DNA of 64,000 nucleotides from Gammaproteobacteria bacterium (lineage in GTDB: Bacteria; Pseudomonadota; Gammaproteobacteria; SZUA-229): NCBI GenBank assembly GCA_026195895.1, contig JAPHRO010000019.1, positions 1 through 64,000 of the forward strand, written 5' to 3'. The notes under the pieces are model-generated. The model did no database searches and was not told where the DNA came from. It saw only the letters and a list, made by a program, of their open reading frames with translations. The position numbers and the translations under genes were made by a program. Positions 1-9,714 of this stretch are shown here, piece after piece; position 1 is the stretch's first letter; the number at the start of each line of letters is the position of its first letter.

Positions 1-482
1 AAATATCGCGCAGTCTTCGCAAGACGCTTAAAAAGAATCCTTTTGATGTGCGTATGGATACGGCCTTTATTCAGGTGATGAAAGCCTGTGCCGAAACAAG
101 GGCTGATCAGGAAGGCACATGGATTACGGATGCCATGCTGCAGGCCTATAGTAAAATGCACGCACTCGGCTATGCACACAGCGTTGAATGCTGGCAGGAT
201 GGCGAGCTGGTCGGCGGACTATATGGCATTGCAATTGGCAGTGTATTTTGTGGTGAATCGATGTTTAGTCGAAAAAGCGATGCTTCAAAAGTAGCGCTGG
301 TATATTTATGTGAATATCTGATCGAACACGGATATAAACTCATCGATTCGCAGGTTTATACACCACATCTGGAAAGCATGGGCGCAGTCATGATACCCAG
401 GATAGACTATGCCAGTTTACTTGAAAAATATTACCGTAAAGACAGGCCGGGTAAATGGCAACTCTCAACCACCGAAATGTAA
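1..482 (+). CDS. aat: Leucyl/phenylalanyl-tRNA--protein transferase, C-terminal part (cut by window edge)
   Basis: This enzyme transfers Leu or Phe from aminoacyl-tRNA to N-terminal Arg or Lys of proteins, which marks them for ClpS/ClpAP in the N-end rule pathway. The frame is open from the first bases of the window: residues reading SRSLRKTLKKNPFDVRMD lie upstream of the GTG at 48, so that codon is internal and not the start. Family hallmarks seen are the SRSLRK stretch, a WxxDGELVGGLYG-type region (about 189-230), the GESMFS motif (about 255-272) and the C-terminal IDSQVYTPHL segment. These define the acyl-transferase fold of Aat. The gene meets hom tail to tail across about 45 bases. The N-terminal third lies outside the window. 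Confidence 0.95.
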   Translation, partial: ISRSLRKTLKKNPFDVRMDTAFIQVMKACAETRADQEGTWITDAMLQAYSKMHALGYAHSVECWQDGELVGGLYGIAIGSVFCGESMFSRKSDASKVALVYLCEYLIEHGYKLIDSQVYTPHLESMGAVMIPRIDYASLLEKYYRKDRPGKWQLSTTEM

Positions 483-527
483 GCCGCAGATTTATAAAAA
501 AACTTACGGCCTACATTAGCGATATAG

Positions 528-1838
528 TTAGCCGAGATGCTCCATTCTTATTTTAGTTATCTCGCCTTCAATAGAATCGAGATTTTGAATTTCACTAATA
601 GCGCCATTCATATTCTTTTCAATAACCCGTGAAGTTAACAGGATCAATGGCACGCGGGTTTGATCTTTCTGTGGCTCTTTCTGGATAACGGCTTCAATAC
701 TAATATCATGATCGGCAAAAATACGGGTTACATCGGCTAATACGCCGGGACGATCTTCAGCCAGCAGACGTAGGTAATAAGCGGTTTCAAATGCGTCATG
801 CGCTAACACAGGCAAATTAGAAATCGCATCAGGCTGATAACCCAGCATGGCAACGCGATTTTCCTGATCGCTACCCATGGCTCGCGCCACATCAATTAAA
901 TCTGCCACGACGGCTGAGGCTGTAGGCTCGGCACCGGCACCGGCACCATAATAAAGCGTAGGTCCTACTGCATCCGCCTTAACAAGCACGGCATTCATGA
1001 CACCATCGACATTAGCGATTAAACGACGCTCAGGGATCAAGGTTGGATGTACGCGCATCTCGATACCTTTATCTGTTTTACGCGCAATCCCCAGATGTTT
1101 AATGCGGTAACCCAGTTCTTCAGCATATACGACATCTTCTGGCGTAATTTTGCTGATGCCTTCGGTAAACGTTTTATCAAACTGTAATTCAATACCGAAA
1201 GATAAAGAGGCCAGAATAGTCAGTTTGTGGGCAGCATCGATGCCTTCCACATCAAAGGTAGGATCGGCTTCTGCATACCCAAGCGCCTGCGCTTCCTTTA
1301 AAACATCATTAAAATCACGGCCTTTATCGCGCATTTCAGTCAGAATAAAGTTACCCGTGCCATTAATAATACCGGCAACCCATTCTATTTGATTAGCGGC
1401 GAGACCTTCACGTATTGCTTTAATGATGGGAATACCACCGGCTACCGCAGCTTCATAAGCAACGATGACGCCTTTTTCCTGGGCTGCCTTAAAAATTTCA
1501 CTACCGTGGATAGCAATCAATGCCTTATTCGCCGTAACGACATGCTTGCCATTTTCGATGGCTTTTAAAACCAGTTCACGGGCAGGTGAATAACCGCCAA
1601 TTAATTCGACGACAATATCCACATCTGGATCATTAACAACATCCTCAGCATTATCTGTAAGTTTTACTTTTGAAGCATCCAGAATTGTCTGGCTATCGAT
1701 CTCACGTGCTGCTGCATGCACAATTTCCAGACAGCGACCAACCCTGCGTGATATCTCTTCACCGTTTCTGAGTAAAACGCTGGCCGTACCACCGCCAACA
1801 GTACCTAATCCCATTAAACCAATCTTGACCGGTTGCAT
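528..1838 (-). CDS. hom: Homoserine dehydrogenase
   Basis: It reduces aspartate-4-semialdehyde to homoserine with NAD(P)H, the branch step toward threonine and methionine. At 436 residues it has the usual monofunctional size with a regulatory tail. A Rossmann motif GLGTVGGG sits at residues 10-17. The catalytic domain shows NKALIA near 105, GIINGTGNFI near 158 and the DPTFDVEGIDAAHK region near 193-206, which carries the catalytic Asp and Lys. A C-terminal ACT domain (about 350-425) begins with YYLRLLAEDRPGVLA, so feedback control by threonine is likely. It lies 60 bases downstream of alaC on the same strand, and both are probably read from the promoter upstream of alaC. thrC, the usual downstream partner, is absent here. 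Confidence 0.97.
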   Translation of the reverse strand: MQPVKIGLMGLGTVGGGTASVLLRNGEEISRRVGRCLEIVHAAAREIDSQTILDASKVKLTDNAEDVVNDPDVDIVVELIGGYSPARELVLKAIENGKHVVTANKALIAIHGSEIFKAAQEKGVIVAYEAAVAGGIPIIKAIREGLAANQIEWVAGIINGTGNFILTEMRDKGRDFNDVLKEAQALGYAEADPTFDVEGIDAAHKLTILASLSFGIELQFDKTFTEGISKITPEDVVYAEELGYRIKHLGIARKTDKGIEMRVHPTLIPERRLIANVDGVMNAVLVKADAVGPTLYYGAGAGAEPTASAVVADLIDVARAMGSDQENRVAMLGYQPDAISNLPVLAHDAFETAYYLRLLAEDRPGVLADVTRIFADHDISIEAVIQKEPQKDQTRVPLILLTSRVIEKNMNGAISEIQNLDSIEGEITKIRMEHLG

Positions 1839-1898
1839 TTGTTTCTAATCTCCAGATTCTAATTTCTGCACTACCCATTAATATGGGGATGTATGTAA

Positions 1899-3095
1899 TT
1901 ATTCAGTTTTCCTAAGCAGTTGCCTGATGCTTCGAATCGCCTGTCGAGTTCGATGTTCGTTTTCGATTAAACTGAATCGAACATGATCATCACCGTATTC
2001 TCCAAAACCGATACCCGGTGATACTGCTACTTTCGCTTCTTTAAGCAATAATTTTGAAAACTCCAGCGAGCCCAGCTCTCGATATTGCTCGGGAATTTTT
2101 GCCCAGACAAACATGGTTGCTTTCGGTGGTTCCACTATCCAGCCTGCATCATTTAAACCGTTACACAGGACATCTCTTCGATTCTGGTACATTTGCCGGA
2201 TTTCTTCGACGCAATCCTGAGGCCCTTCAAGTGCAGCTATAGCCGCTATCTGAATCGGCGTAAACATACCGTAGTCCAGATACGACTTCATTCTTGCCAG
2301 CGCCGCGACCAGGGCAGAATTACCACACATAAAACCCACTCGCCAACCCGGCATATTATAGGTCTTCGACAAGGAATAAAACTCTACCGCAACATCTTTT
2401 GCCCCTTTCACCTGTAAAATGGATGGTGGTTTATAACCATCAAATACAATTCCGGCGTAGGCTATATCGTGGATAACCCAGATTTCGTGTTCCTTTGCTA
2501 TCTGAATAACTTTTTCAAAAAAATCCAGTTCCACGCATTGCGCTGTCGGATTACCCGGAAAGTTAAGTACCAGCATTTTAGGCTTTGGCCAGGTATCTTT
2601 TATTGCCTTTTCAAGCTCTTCGAAGAAATCAACATCGGTCGTCATTGGTACATGGCGTATGTCAGCACCTGCAATGACGAAGCCATAGGGATGTATTGGA
2701 TAAGCCGGATTAGGCACCAGCACAGCATCACCAGGACCAACCGTTGCAAGCGCCAGATGGGCAAGCCCTTCTTTTGAACCAATTGTCACAATGGATTCAG
2801 TTTCAGGATCCAGAGCGACATCATAAGTACGTTGGTACCAGTCACATATCGCTTTTCTTAACCGCGGTATCCCCTTCGACATGGAATATCGATGAGTATC
2901 GCCTCTTTGCGCGGCTTCCGTTAATTTATCGACGATATGTTTCGGCGTGGGCTGATCGGGGTTGCCCATACCAAAATCAATAATATCTTCACCCCGGGTA
3001 CGCGCATCCGCCTTCAACTGGTTTACTATATTAAAAACATAAGGTGGCAATCGTTTAATTCTATGAAATTCGTCTTGCAATTCGAAGATTTCCAA
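1899..3095 (-). CDS. alaC: Alanine transaminase (AlaC/YfdZ-type aminotransferase)
   Basis: This is a PLP-dependent class I/II aminotransferase that probably makes alanine from pyruvate and glutamate. The 398-residue protein opens with a family-typical segment containing [13 protein letters not shown]. It carries NFPGNPTAQ near residue 180 (PLP and substrate contacts), DIAYAGI near 215 and the PLP Schiff-base Lys244 in [12 protein letters not shown]. The reading frame begins at TTG (3093-3095). No in-frame ATG lies nearby that would keep the conserved N-terminus, so TTG is taken as the start. No clear Shine-Dalgarno sequence is visible. The enzyme was long annotated as a possible succinyldiaminopimelate transaminase (DapC), and that role cannot be excluded, since dapE is elsewhere in the window. 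Confidence 0.9.
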   Translation of the reverse strand: MEIFELQDEFHRIKRLPPYVFNIVNQLKADARTRGEDIIDFGMGNPDQPTPKHIVDKLTEAAQRGDTHRYSMSKGIPRLRKAICDWYQRTYDVALDPETESIVTIGSKEGLAHLALATVGPGDAVLVPNPAYPIHPYGFVIAGADIRHVPMTTDVDFFEELEKAIKDTWPKPKMLVLNFPGNPTAQCVELDFFEKVIQIAKEHEIWVIHDIAYAGIVFDGYKPPSILQVKGAKDVAVEFYSLSKTYNMPGWRVGFMCGNSALVAALARMKSYLDYGMFTPIQIAAIAALEGPQDCVEEIRQMYQNRRDVLCNGLNDAGWIVEPPKATMFVWAKIPEQYRELGSLEFSKLLLKEAKVAVSPGIGFGEYGDDHVRFSLIENEHRTRQAIRSIRQLLRKTE

Positions 3096-3115
3096 ATGTA
3101 AATAACAAAGCGGGA

Positions 3116-3144
3116 AAACTACTGGTGAAACGCAGAACTGTCAA
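3116..3144 (-). promoter_or_regulatory. Predicted sigma-70 promoter for alaC-hom
   Basis: Read on the minus strand, a perfect -35 box TTGACA (plus-strand 3139-3144) is followed after exactly 17 bases by TAGTTT (3116-3121) as the -10. The expected start would lie only 10-15 bases upstream of the TTG start of alaC, giving a very short leader. The -35 and spacing are strong and the -10 is mediocre. Confidence 0.5.
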
Positions 3145-3172
3145 CGTTATTAGAAAAATAATCAGACAGGGT

Positions 3173-3178
3173 TATAAT
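3173..3178 (+). promoter_or_regulatory. Possible -10 box (TATAAT) upstream of the Mth938-domain gene
   Basis: A consensus TATAAT lies 34 bases before the ATG at 3212. No convincing -35 box is present at the right distance. The best hexamer is TTAGAA at 3149-3154, 18 bases upstream. It would be divergent from the alaC promoter. Confidence 0.35.
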
Positions 3179-3211
3179 TTACAATTCTTTGAGTGAATAA
3201 CCGATATCCCC

Positions 3212-3580
3212 ATGAAATTTAGCGAAGAACAATCCGCTGGCAGCAATGTCATTCGAGCTTACCAGCATGATCAAATTAATATTAACGGCGCCCTTTTTAG
3301 TCAAAGCCTGGTACTGAATGATCGCCAGATAATCAAAGACTGGCCGCTGACCGATATCAATCAACTAACAGCGGAGCATCTGGCTCCGATACTGGCGATG
3401 AAACCGGAGGTTATTTTAATTGGTACGGGTCAAAAATTAACCTTCCCACCGGCTAGCAGCTATGCTTCAGTCATACACCAGGGCATTGGAATAGAATTCA
3501 TGGATTCGGGTGCGGCCTGTAGGACATTTAATGTACTGGTATCTGAAAATCGCACAGTTGTGGCGGGAATCATTCTCTAA
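3212..3580 (+). CDS. Mth938-like domain protein (DUF498/NDUFAF3 family)
   Basis: A 122-residue protein made of one Mth938-like domain, the fold shared with the mitochondrial complex I assembly factor NDUFAF3 and bacterial Xcc1710-type proteins. Typical features are the EVILIGTGQKLTFP segment near residues 68-82, GIGIEFMDSGAACRTFNVL near 93-112 and the closing AGIIL. In bacteria the biochemical role is unknown. The gene stands alone, divergent from alaC and convergent with rpoS. There is no strong Shine-Dalgarno before the ATG, but this start matches the family length. Confidence 0.85.
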   Translation: MKFSEEQSAGSNVIRAYQHDQININGALFSQSLVLNDRQIIKDWPLTDINQLTAEHLAPILAMKPEVILIGTGQKLTFPPASSYASVIHQGIGIEFMDSGAACRTFNVLVSENRTVVAGIIL

Positions 3581-3654
3581 ATAGCAGCCTAAACAACCGG
3601 TCACCATGCCAAGGCCCGGCCGTTTCATACCATTAACAGAGAATTAGCCGAGCA

Positions 3655-3690
3655 TAAAAAAAGGCGAAAATATAAATTTTCGCCTTTAAT
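3655..3690 (-). terminator. Rho-independent terminator of rpoS
   Basis: A perfect 12-base-pair stem (3660-3671 with 3676-3687, AAAGGCGAAAAT pairing with ATTTTCGCCTTT) and a four-base loop lie just after the rpoS stop. On the minus strand it is followed by a run of U (plus-strand A's at 3655-3659). No T-tract follows on the plus side, so it serves rpoS. Confidence 0.85.
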
Positions 3691-3712
3691 AACAACTTAG
3701 AGAAATTATGAA

Positions 3713-4762
3713 TTATTCGTTAAGCAGCAATTCCTCAGAGAAGCCATGGCTCTCCAGTATTTTACGTAAATGACGCAGGGCATCCATCTGTATCTGACGT
3801 ACTCTTTCACGCGTAACACCTAACTCCCGACCCACTTCTTCTAATGTCGTGCGCTCATAACCATGTAGACCAAAACGACGCACAACAACCTGACGTTGCT
3901 TTTCTTCCAGCTGATTCAGCCACATTTCCAGATTAGCCATTACATCTTCATTTTGCAGAATAGCCGATGGTTCTGGATTGCTTTGATCAGGAATGATTTC
4001 CAGTAGCGGACGATCATTATCTTTGCCGACAGGAACATCAACAGAAGAAACGCGATCCCTCAAACCCAGCATTTTTTCAACATTCTGCACCGGCTTTTCA
4101 ACCATTTGTGCAATGTCTTCGGGTGAAGGCTCATGTTCCATCGTCTGTTCAAGCTTGCGTGCAGCTCGCAGATAAACATTGAGTTCTTTAATAACATGAA
4201 TCGGCAAGCGAATAGTACGCGTCTGATTCATCAGCGCACGCTCTACCGTCTGGCGGATCCACCAGGTTGCGTAGGTTGAAAAACGAAAGCCTTTTTCTGG
4301 ATCGAATTTTTCGACTGCACGAATCAATCCCAAATTACCTTCTTCAATCAGATCAAGCAGTGCTAGCCCGCGATTCATATAGCGACGCGCAATCTTCACC
4401 ACCAGGCGAAGGTTACATTCAATCATTTTCTTGCGTGCTGATTCGACACCTTTGCGAGACAGGCGCGAATAATAGACTTCTTCTTCTGCGGTTAGCAGCG
4501 GTGAATATTCGATTTCTCGTAGATACAGGCGTGTGGCATCAAGTTCTTTTCGACTGACACTGCCCGCTGCGTATTTCTTGGTTTTTTCTGCTTTTAGCCC
4601 TGCATCCTTACTATCTGATGTCTGATCTTCCGCTGAATCAACGACATTCAATTCTTCATCTTCAACGATATTATCCAGAAACATCTCTTCTTCATTCGTT
4701 TCTTTCGTATCGGCGTCGATGGTGCCTGTATTGGTTTCTTTCTTTTGGCAAACTGCATTCAT
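3713..4762 (-). CDS. rpoS: RNA polymerase sigma factor RpoS
   Basis: This is the stationary-phase/general stress sigma factor. The acidic N-terminus is followed by region 1.2 ([21 protein letters not shown]), region 2 with [12 protein letters not shown] and the [12 protein letters not shown] stretch that contacts the -10, region 3 with [13 protein letters not shown], and region 4 with [15 protein letters not shown]. This order and the sequence match RpoS more closely than RpoD or RpoH. The open frame extends to a GTG at 4777, but that codon lies inside the Shine-Dalgarno sequence (GGGGAGGA). The ATG at 4762, five bases after it, is the better start (349 residues). It follows nlpD as in enterics and pseudomonads, so a promoter within nlpD or in the 366-base AT-rich leader is expected. 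Confidence 0.97.
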   Translation of the reverse strand: MNAVCQKKETNTGTIDADTKETNEEEMFLDNIVEDEELNVVDSAEDQTSDSKDAGLKAEKTKKYAAGSVSRKELDATRLYLREIEYSPLLTAEEEVYYSRLSRKGVESARKKMIECNLRLVVKIARRYMNRGLALLDLIEEGNLGLIRAVEKFDPEKGFRFSTYATWWIRQTVERALMNQTRTIRLPIHVIKELNVYLRAARKLEQTMEHEPSPEDIAQMVEKPVQNVEKMLGLRDRVSSVDVPVGKDNDRPLLEIIPDQSNPEPSAILQNEDVMANLEMWLNQLEEKQRQVVVRRFGLHGYERTTLEEVGRELGVTRERVRQIQMDALRHLRKILESHGFSEELLLNE

Positions 4763-5143
4763 GATGATCCTCCCCACGTGATCTCATGTTGTTATAATAG
4801 GGTTTAGGTTTTTTTTATTAGTGCCTCGCTATATAAGGAAAAGATAATAAATCCAGTGCAATCACAGACTTATGGTTCATATTTAATCTAAATAAATAAC
4901 AATTACAAGAAAAATATCAAAAAAATAGCAAATAAATTTAAATTTTTCTGTTTTACGTGCTTTTTGGTACTGAATTAATAATTATTTGGAGGGATACAGC
5001 AAAATATTTTTTAAGCGCTTCATAAATTATCAAAAGTTATACGCATGATGTCTCGACAAAAGTAAACCCCATTTTTAAATTAAATGTCGACGAGCGATAA
5101 TATAAGGCGACCACTTAATATTCGACAGGCTGCTGGCACGGCA
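4763..5143 (-). other. AT-rich rpoS leader / nlpD-rpoS intergenic stretch
   Basis: About 380 bases separate nlpD from rpoS and are visibly AT-rich, especially 4790-5040, including a self-complementary aaatttaaattt tract near 4936-4950. The only clear element is the strong rpoS ribosome binding site (plus-strand tcctcccc at 4768-4775). No gene or convincing terminator is visible. A long rpoS leader is a common place for post-transcriptional control by small RNAs and Hfq, but no specific site was identified here. Confidence 0.5.
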
Positions 5144-6145
5144 TTAGCCAGGTCTTTTGGGCAGGTATTTCAGCGGATTAACAGGTTTACCATTCTTTCT
5201 AATTTCAAAGTGTAGCCGCGCCCTGCCACTATCCGTTGTACCCATTTGGGCAATAGCCTGTCCTGCCCTGACCTCATCACCTTCTTTTACCAGTAATTTT
5301 CGATTATACGCATAGGCACTGAGATAGGCCCCGCTATGCTTGATAATAACCAGATTGCCATAACTTATTAACCCGTTACCGCTGTATACCACTTTACCCC
5401 TGGCAGCCGCCATTACAGCCTGACCGCGATTTCCTGCAATCCGAATACCTTTTCTACTCGGATCTTTGGTGCTAAAGGTTTTTACCAGTTTCCCTGTGGC
5501 TGGCCATTGCCAGGTTTTAACTTTTTGTGGTAATGGCTTAACCCGCGGCTTGCTGACGGGTGCAGGAATATTCACCGAAACTACCGGCCTGGGCTCTACA
5601 ATCGTACTTCTGCTACCTAATGAAGCCAGCGGGGGCTTCAGAACCAGGGTTTGACCGGGGTAAAGACGGTACGGGGATTTTAATGCGTTCCATCTGGCCA
5701 ATTGCTGTGGTGTCAGCCCTTGCTGTTGAGCGATTGAATACAACGTATCCCCTTTGCTTACGACTGCTGTTTCAGGCCTTTCCAGTTCTGTCGAAGCAAT
5801 GGGTTCGGGCTCAGAAATGCTGACAGTCTCCACCTCTGGAGACGGCTGATAAGCTTCGATTTCAGGCTTATCACCATGGTCTATGGTTCCCTCGGCACTG
5901 TCTGCCGCCATGCGAAGCCGCTGGCCCGGGTATATGGCATAAGGAGTGGAAATATTATTCCAGCTAGCAATATCTCGAAAATCCTTTTCATAGCGCCAGG
6001 CAATTGAATATAGCGTATCACCGCGTTTTACTGTGTAATCCTGCGGATCCCAGTTATTACGTATTTCTCCACATGCCGTAAGTAGCAACAGGAGAAAAAT
6101 AGTCGAAAAATATTTGATAGATTTATAAATACTTATGAATTGCAT
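5144..6145 (-). CDS. nlpD: Murein hydrolase activator NlpD (lipoprotein, LysM x2, degenerate LytM domain)
   Basis: This outer-membrane lipoprotein switches on the amidase AmiC at the septum. The lipobox LLTAC lies near residue 25. Two LysM modules follow (YTVKRGDTLYSIAWRY near 37 and VSKGDTLYSIAQQQG near 130), then a C-terminal LytM/M23 domain (about 215-333). Zinc ligands of active M23 enzymes are missing: the HLH motif reads RLH, and the AYAHN-type position reads AYAYN. That is normal for NlpD/EnvC activators, which do not cut peptidoglycan. The open frame reaches a TTG at 6151, and the ATG at 6145 is preferred. It overlaps the end of yqaA by 23 bases, which suggests translational coupling, and lies upstream of rpoS. 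Confidence 0.94.
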   Translation of the reverse strand: MQFISIYKSIKYFSTIFLLLLLTACGEIRNNWDPQDYTVKRGDTLYSIAWRYEKDFRDIASWNNISTPYAIYPGQRLRMAADSAEGTIDHGDKPEIEAYQPSPEVETVSISEPEPIASTELERPETAVVSKGDTLYSIAQQQGLTPQQLARWNALKSPYRLYPGQTLVLKPPLASLGSRSTIVEPRPVVSVNIPAPVSKPRVKPLPQKVKTWQWPATGKLVKTFSTKDPSRKGIRIAGNRGQAVMAAARGKVVYSGNGLISYGNLVIIKHSGAYLSAYAYNRKLLVKEGDEVRAGQAIAQMGTTDSGRARLHFEIRKNGKPVNPLKYLPKRPG

Positions 6146-6701
6146 AGGCAACTAGTGCTATTACTATAATCGACCAGCCCAACCATTCGATATACTTTCG
6201 CACAACGGGTTCCATTTTTGGTCCTGCCCAGGCCATTAATAAGGCAATCAGGTAAAAATGTGCCGCACGACCGATTAATGAAGCCAGGATAAATGGCAAA
6301 AAGCTCATCGACAGCATACCCGCGGTGATAGTAAACAGTTTAAAAGGCGCTGGAGTGAACGCACCAATAAGAACTGCCCATACGCCATAGACTGCGAATT
6401 CAGTCTGGGCGGCTATAAGCTGATCCCACCAGCCCATTTTTACTATCCAGGGCTCGATAGCAGCGATTGCACCATAGCCTAATAAATAACCAATAACTGC
6501 GCCCAGTACTGACATTAAGGTGGTAATAGTGGCCAGTCGTATTGCTTTATCCGGGGTCGAAATGACCATCGGGATCATTAACATAGCAGTCGGCAGTGGA
6601 AAAACAAATGACTCGAAGATGCTCACCCCAACCAGATAACGTTCCCGGTGGGGATGCCCAGCCCAGACCATACAACGTTTGTACAAACCCGCAAAAATCA
6701 T
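6123..6701 (-). CDS. yqaA: YqaA family membrane protein (VTT/DedA-related)
   Basis: A 192-residue inner-membrane protein with about five hydrophobic segments. It has the family pattern [16 protein letters not shown] (residues 28-43) and a reentrant-like [16 protein letters not shown] (about 112-127), which place it among YqaA proteins related to the VTT/DedA (SNARE-associated) superfamily. DedA relatives are linked to lipid or undecaprenyl-phosphate flipping, but YqaA itself has no established substrate. It overlaps pcm by four bases and nlpD by 23, inside the surE-pcm-yqaA-nlpD operon. Confidence 0.88.
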   Translation of the reverse strand: MIFAGLYKRCMVWAGHPHRERYLVGVSIFESFVFPLPTAMLMIPMVISTPDKAIRLATITTLMSVLGAVIGYLLGYGAIAAIEPWIVKMGWWDQLIAAQTEFAVYGVWAVLIGAFTPAPFKLFTITAGMLSMSFLPFILASLIGRAAHFYLIALLMAWAGPKMEPVVRKYIEWLGWSIIVIALVAYAIHKYL

Positions 6702-7375
6702 TTTCGAACCGCTCCATTCAATAAGGGCACAAACCGCACACCATCTAGCACTTCTTCATAAAATCCATCGGCCTCACGGGTAATTTGTAATAATTTTTGC
6801 ACACCCGTCTGGCTTCCCACGGGAATAACCATAACGCCACCGACAGCCAGTTGTTCCAGTAAAGCATCCGGCACCTCTTCCGGTGCAGCGGTAACCATTA
6901 TCGCTGGGAAAGGCCCGTACTGTGGCCAGCCCCAGGATCCATCTGAGTGCTTTAAAGCAATATTGTTAATGCCCAGGGCGTGATATCGCTCACGGGCCTG
7001 GGTCTGTAGCGCCACGATGCGCTCCACCGAATACACCTGAGGCACTAACTGAGAGAGTATGGCAGCCTGATAGCCCGATCCGGTACCAATTTCCAGTACT
7101 TTCTCTGGAACACCCCGGCCAAGTAGAACTTCGGTCATACGCGCGACGATAAATGGCTGGGATATGGTTTGACCATGTCCAATCGGCAACGATGAGTCTT
7201 CATACGAACGAGAACTCATCGCCTCGTCCACAAACAGATGTCGAGGCATAACGCGCATTACATTTAGTATATGCTCATTCTGGATGCCTTTATCACGCAG
7301 GCGAGCAATCAGACGATCACGTGTTCGCTGGGACGTCATGCCTATACCCTGGACACGGGGATCAGATAAATTCAC
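6698..7375 (-). CDS. pcm: Protein-L-isoaspartate O-methyltransferase
   Basis: This cytoplasmic repair enzyme methylates isoaspartyl residues with S-adenosylmethionine so that damaged Asn/Asp sites can revert. The 225-residue length is usual. The family motifs are [24 protein letters not shown] in the substrate-recognition region (about 50-73), the SAM motif [14 protein letters not shown] (about 94-107), VYSVERI, and [16 protein letters not shown]-type residues near 160-175 (here VTAAPEEVP). It abuts surE with no spacer and overlaps yqaA by four bases. The pairing with surE is conserved in proteobacteria. Confidence 0.97.
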   Translation of the reverse strand: MNLSDPRVQGIGMTSQRTRDRLIARLRDKGIQNEHILNVMRVMPRHLFVDEAMSSRSYEDSSLPIGHGQTISQPFIVARMTEVLLGRGVPEKVLEIGTGSGYQAAILSQLVPQVYSVERIVALQTQARERYHALGINNIALKHSDGSWGWPQYGPFPAIMVTAAPEEVPDALLEQLAVGGVMVIPVGSQTGVQKLLQITREADGFYEEVLDGVRFVPLLNGAVRK

Positions 7376-8122
7376 TTAAATTTCTTTCAACCAATGGTTT
7401 AAATTCTGCAGGCTATCATACCGGGTTAGATCGATCTGCAAAGGGGTAACTGAAATAAAACCCTGACGCGTGGCATAAAAATCCGTACCCTCGCCAGCAT
7501 CCTGTTCGCCGCCGGGAGGCCCTACCCAGTACACGGATTTACCACGTGGGTCTTTCTGCTCAATGACACCTTTTGATTTATGACGTGCGCCGAGCCGGGT
7601 TGACTGGAATCCTTTTATTTCATTCCAGGGCAAGTCAGGAACATTAACATTCAGAATAGTCGTTGTAGCCAGCTCTAATTTGGAAATCTGTGCCAGCAAT
7701 ATATCGATGGCTTTGCAGGCCGAGTCATAATGCACGGGTTCATAAGAACACATAGAAACCGCGATGGTGGGAAAACCTAAAAACCGTCCTTCGGTTGCTG
7801 CAGCCACCGTGCCCGAGTACAGCACATCATCGCCCATATTAGGGCCATCATTGGGGCCTGAAATGACAATATCGGGCTCTTCCTCGAGCAATCCAGTAAT
7901 CGCCAGATGGACACAATCCGTGGGTGTGCCATCGACTTTGATAAATCCATTGTCGGCCTTGCTGGCACGAATTGGACGCCCCAGGGTCAATGAGTTACTG
8001 GCAGCACTTCGATTTCGATCAGGCACCACAACCGTGAGCCTTCCCTGTTTTTCCAGGCTGTCCGCCAGTATTTTGAGGCCAGGTGCCAGATAGCCATCAT
8101 CGTTGCTGAGTAATATATTCAC
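7376..8122 (-). CDS. surE: 5'/3'-nucleotidase SurE
   Basis: This metal-dependent survival phosphatase dephosphorylates nucleoside monophosphates and short polyphosphates. The N-terminal metal site LLSNDDGY (residues 4-11) is intact, followed by VVVPDRNRSAASNSLTL (about 32-48) and the GTPTDCVHLAI and SGPNDGPNMGDDVLYSGTVAAATEG motifs (about 65-112) that complete the metal and phosphate sites. At 248 residues it has the family length. It is first gene of the surE-pcm-yqaA-nlpD run, divergent from the Smr-domain gene with about 90 bases between the chosen starts. Confidence 0.97.
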   Translation of the reverse strand: MNILLSNDDGYLAPGLKILADSLEKQGRLTVVVPDRNRSAASNSLTLGRPIRASKADNGFIKVDGTPTDCVHLAITGLLEEEPDIVISGPNDGPNMGDDVLYSGTVAAATEGRFLGFPTIAVSMCSYEPVHYDSACKAIDILLAQISKLELATTTILNVNVPDLPWNEIKGFQSTRLGARHKSKGVIEQKDPRGKSVYWVGPPGGEQDAGEGTDFYATRQGFISVTPLQIDLTRYDSLQNLNHWLKEI

Positions 8123-8212
8123 TTTTATTATGAGTCAGAAATACAATTGGCTGATATTATATGGGAACTTCAGACTGGGCGTCACTTAATCTATAACTAC
8201 TATTCAATCAAA

Positions 8213-8758
8213 ATGGCAGATTCTGACGAGCAAAAAAATAAGCATAATGATTATGACCTGTTCAGACAGGCCATGTCGGATGTTACGCCAATCCAGCAGA
8301 ACAAGGTGTCTTTTAAAAAGAAACCCGGCCCGATAAAAAAACGCCCAGCGGAAAAACGACAATCCATTACAGACACCCTAAGCGATGACTTTATTCCTGA
8401 ATGCAATGAATACCTTGAATTCATGCGGCCAGGCATTCAGAAAACCATGCTGAAACAATTGCGCAACGGCAAATTACCGATTGAAGATCACCTGGATTTA
8501 CACGGCTATACACGCGATATGGCCAGAAAAACCTTATTAGAGTTTATTCATCATTCACAACATCAGGGATACAGGGTAGTTTGCCTGGTGCATGGTAAAG
8601 GATATAACTCTGATGACGGCCGGCCGGTGCTCAAGGCCATGGTCAATAAATGGTTACAAAACATTGACCAGGTGCTTGCTTTTACCAGTGCACAGCCTGG
8701 AGATGGGGGAACCGGTGCGGTATATGTACTCATAAAACGCGCCGTAAATGAAGCTTAA
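8213..8758 (+). CDS. Smr-domain protein (MutS2/SmrA-type endonuclease domain)
   Basis: A stand-alone Smr protein of 181 residues. The Smr domain occupies the C-terminal half: LDLHG near residue 97, VHGKG near 129 and PGDGGTGAVYVLIKR near 161-175, all of which match nicking-endonuclease Smr domains (SmrA/SmrB). In Escherichia coli SmrB cleaves mRNA at collided ribosomes. Whether this protein does so is unknown. The N-terminal 70 residues are basic and lysine/proline rich, typical of this group. The open frame extends to a TTG at 8147, but the ATG at 8213 gives a start typical of the family (MADSDEQK). The gene overlaps the convergent TPR lipoprotein gene by four bases at its stop. Confidence 0.88.
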   Translation: MADSDEQKNKHNDYDLFRQAMSDVTPIQQNKVSFKKKPGPIKKRPAEKRQSITDTLSDDFIPECNEYLEFMRPGIQKTMLKQLRNGKLPIEDHLDLHGYTRDMARKTLLEFIHHSQHQGYRVVCLVHGKGYNSDDGRPVLKAMVNKWLQNIDQVLAFTSAQPGDGGTGAVYVLIKRAVNEA

Positions 8759-9714
8759 ATCCCGGGTACTGGCATCACATACCACAGGTTTTTGTTTTTT
8801 TCGGTTATTACCGATTTCAAATGATCGACTTTTTTCTTGTTAACCGTTTTATCAAGCTTTAGATATAACCCTGATAACACATCCAGTATTTCTAGCACGG
8901 TAGATTTATCTTTAATTTTAAAACTGGCCAGTAAAGCATTTTCATAGTCATCGGCTGCACCATGCCAGTCCTGTTTTTTCAATTTAATTGCACCCAGCGC
9001 CTGCAGTGCAGAAGATACTCCTTTTGGATTTGCCTGCTGTCGATACAGTTCCAGCGCCTGCATTAACCATCGCTCACTGTCAGCATATTCATTGTTCAGG
9101 CTCGCTAGCTCTGCCTGAAATCGCAACCAGCGAGCGCGATAGCCAGGATCGTTCTTATCAATAGCCTGATAAAACCTGTCCATCCATTTTTTTTGCTCAT
9201 CACCCAGACCAAAAGCCACACGTACACGATTCAATATAACGGCAATATAAATAGCTGCGTCACGATTTTTGACAGCATTCATGTCCGACAGATAAGGCTC
9301 AAGATATGCAAGTGCTGACGCATAATTTTTCAATTGAATGGCCATCGATGAGCTCATAATATCGGCGAGTATCGTCAACTCACTGAGCTTATTGTCATCA
9401 ATTATTTGTCGGGCCAGCTTCAGGTTTTTATCTGCTTCATCATACTCACCCAATGCAATAGCTAGTTTTGCCAGATTTAATCGGCAACGAGCAATACCCG
9501 CCACATAATTGAAACCCTGATATTCATATAATGCCTTGGTGAATTGCGCCCTGGCTGACAGATATTCGTAATGCTGATAATACTCAACACCACTGGCCAT
9601 ATAGGATTCGGCACGTTCTAACAAATAGGGATTTTCTTTTTTATCAGGCGCCGATACACAGGCAGTTAATATCAGCATTAAATATACAAACAACAGGTAT
9701 TTTAACTTAATCAT
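8755..9714 (-). CDS. TPR-repeat lipoprotein of the MCE operon
   Basis: The 319-residue protein begins with a lipoprotein signal (hydrophobic core, then LTAC with the acylated Cys near residue 19). From about residue 30 to 285 it is built of TPR-like helical pairs, for example SGVEYYQHYEYLSARAQFTKALYEY, LAKLAIALGEYDEADKNLKLA and ALGAIKLKKQDWHGAADDYENAL. No catalytic motif is visible. Its start overlaps the end of the MCE gene by eight bases, so it is almost certainly the last member of that operon. The likely role is a periplasm-facing scaffold or an outer-membrane anchor for the lipid-transport complex. That role is inference from context, since E. coli Mla uses the OmpC-bound lipoprotein MlaA and soluble MlaC instead. 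Confidence 0.75.
   Translation of the reverse strand: MIKLKYLLFVYLMLILTACVSAPDKKENPYLLERAESYMASGVEYYQHYEYLSARAQFTKALYEYQGFNYVAGIARCRLNLAKLAIALGEYDEADKNLKLARQIIDDNKLSELTILADIMSSSMAIQLKNYASALAYLEPYLSDMNAVKNRDAAIYIAVILNRVRVAFGLGDEQKKWMDRFYQAIDKNDPGYRARWLRFQAELASLNNEYADSERWLMQALELYRQQANPKGVSSALQALGAIKLKKQDWHGAADDYENALLASFKIKDKSTVLEILDVLSGLYLKLDKTVNKKKVDHLKSVITEKNKNLWYVMPVPGI

Noticed and set aside
5144-6145. Loss of zinc ligands in the NlpD LytM domain as a sign of pseudogene
   Set aside because: Degenerate LytM sites are normal for NlpD/EnvC activators. The gene is intact and in its standard operon.
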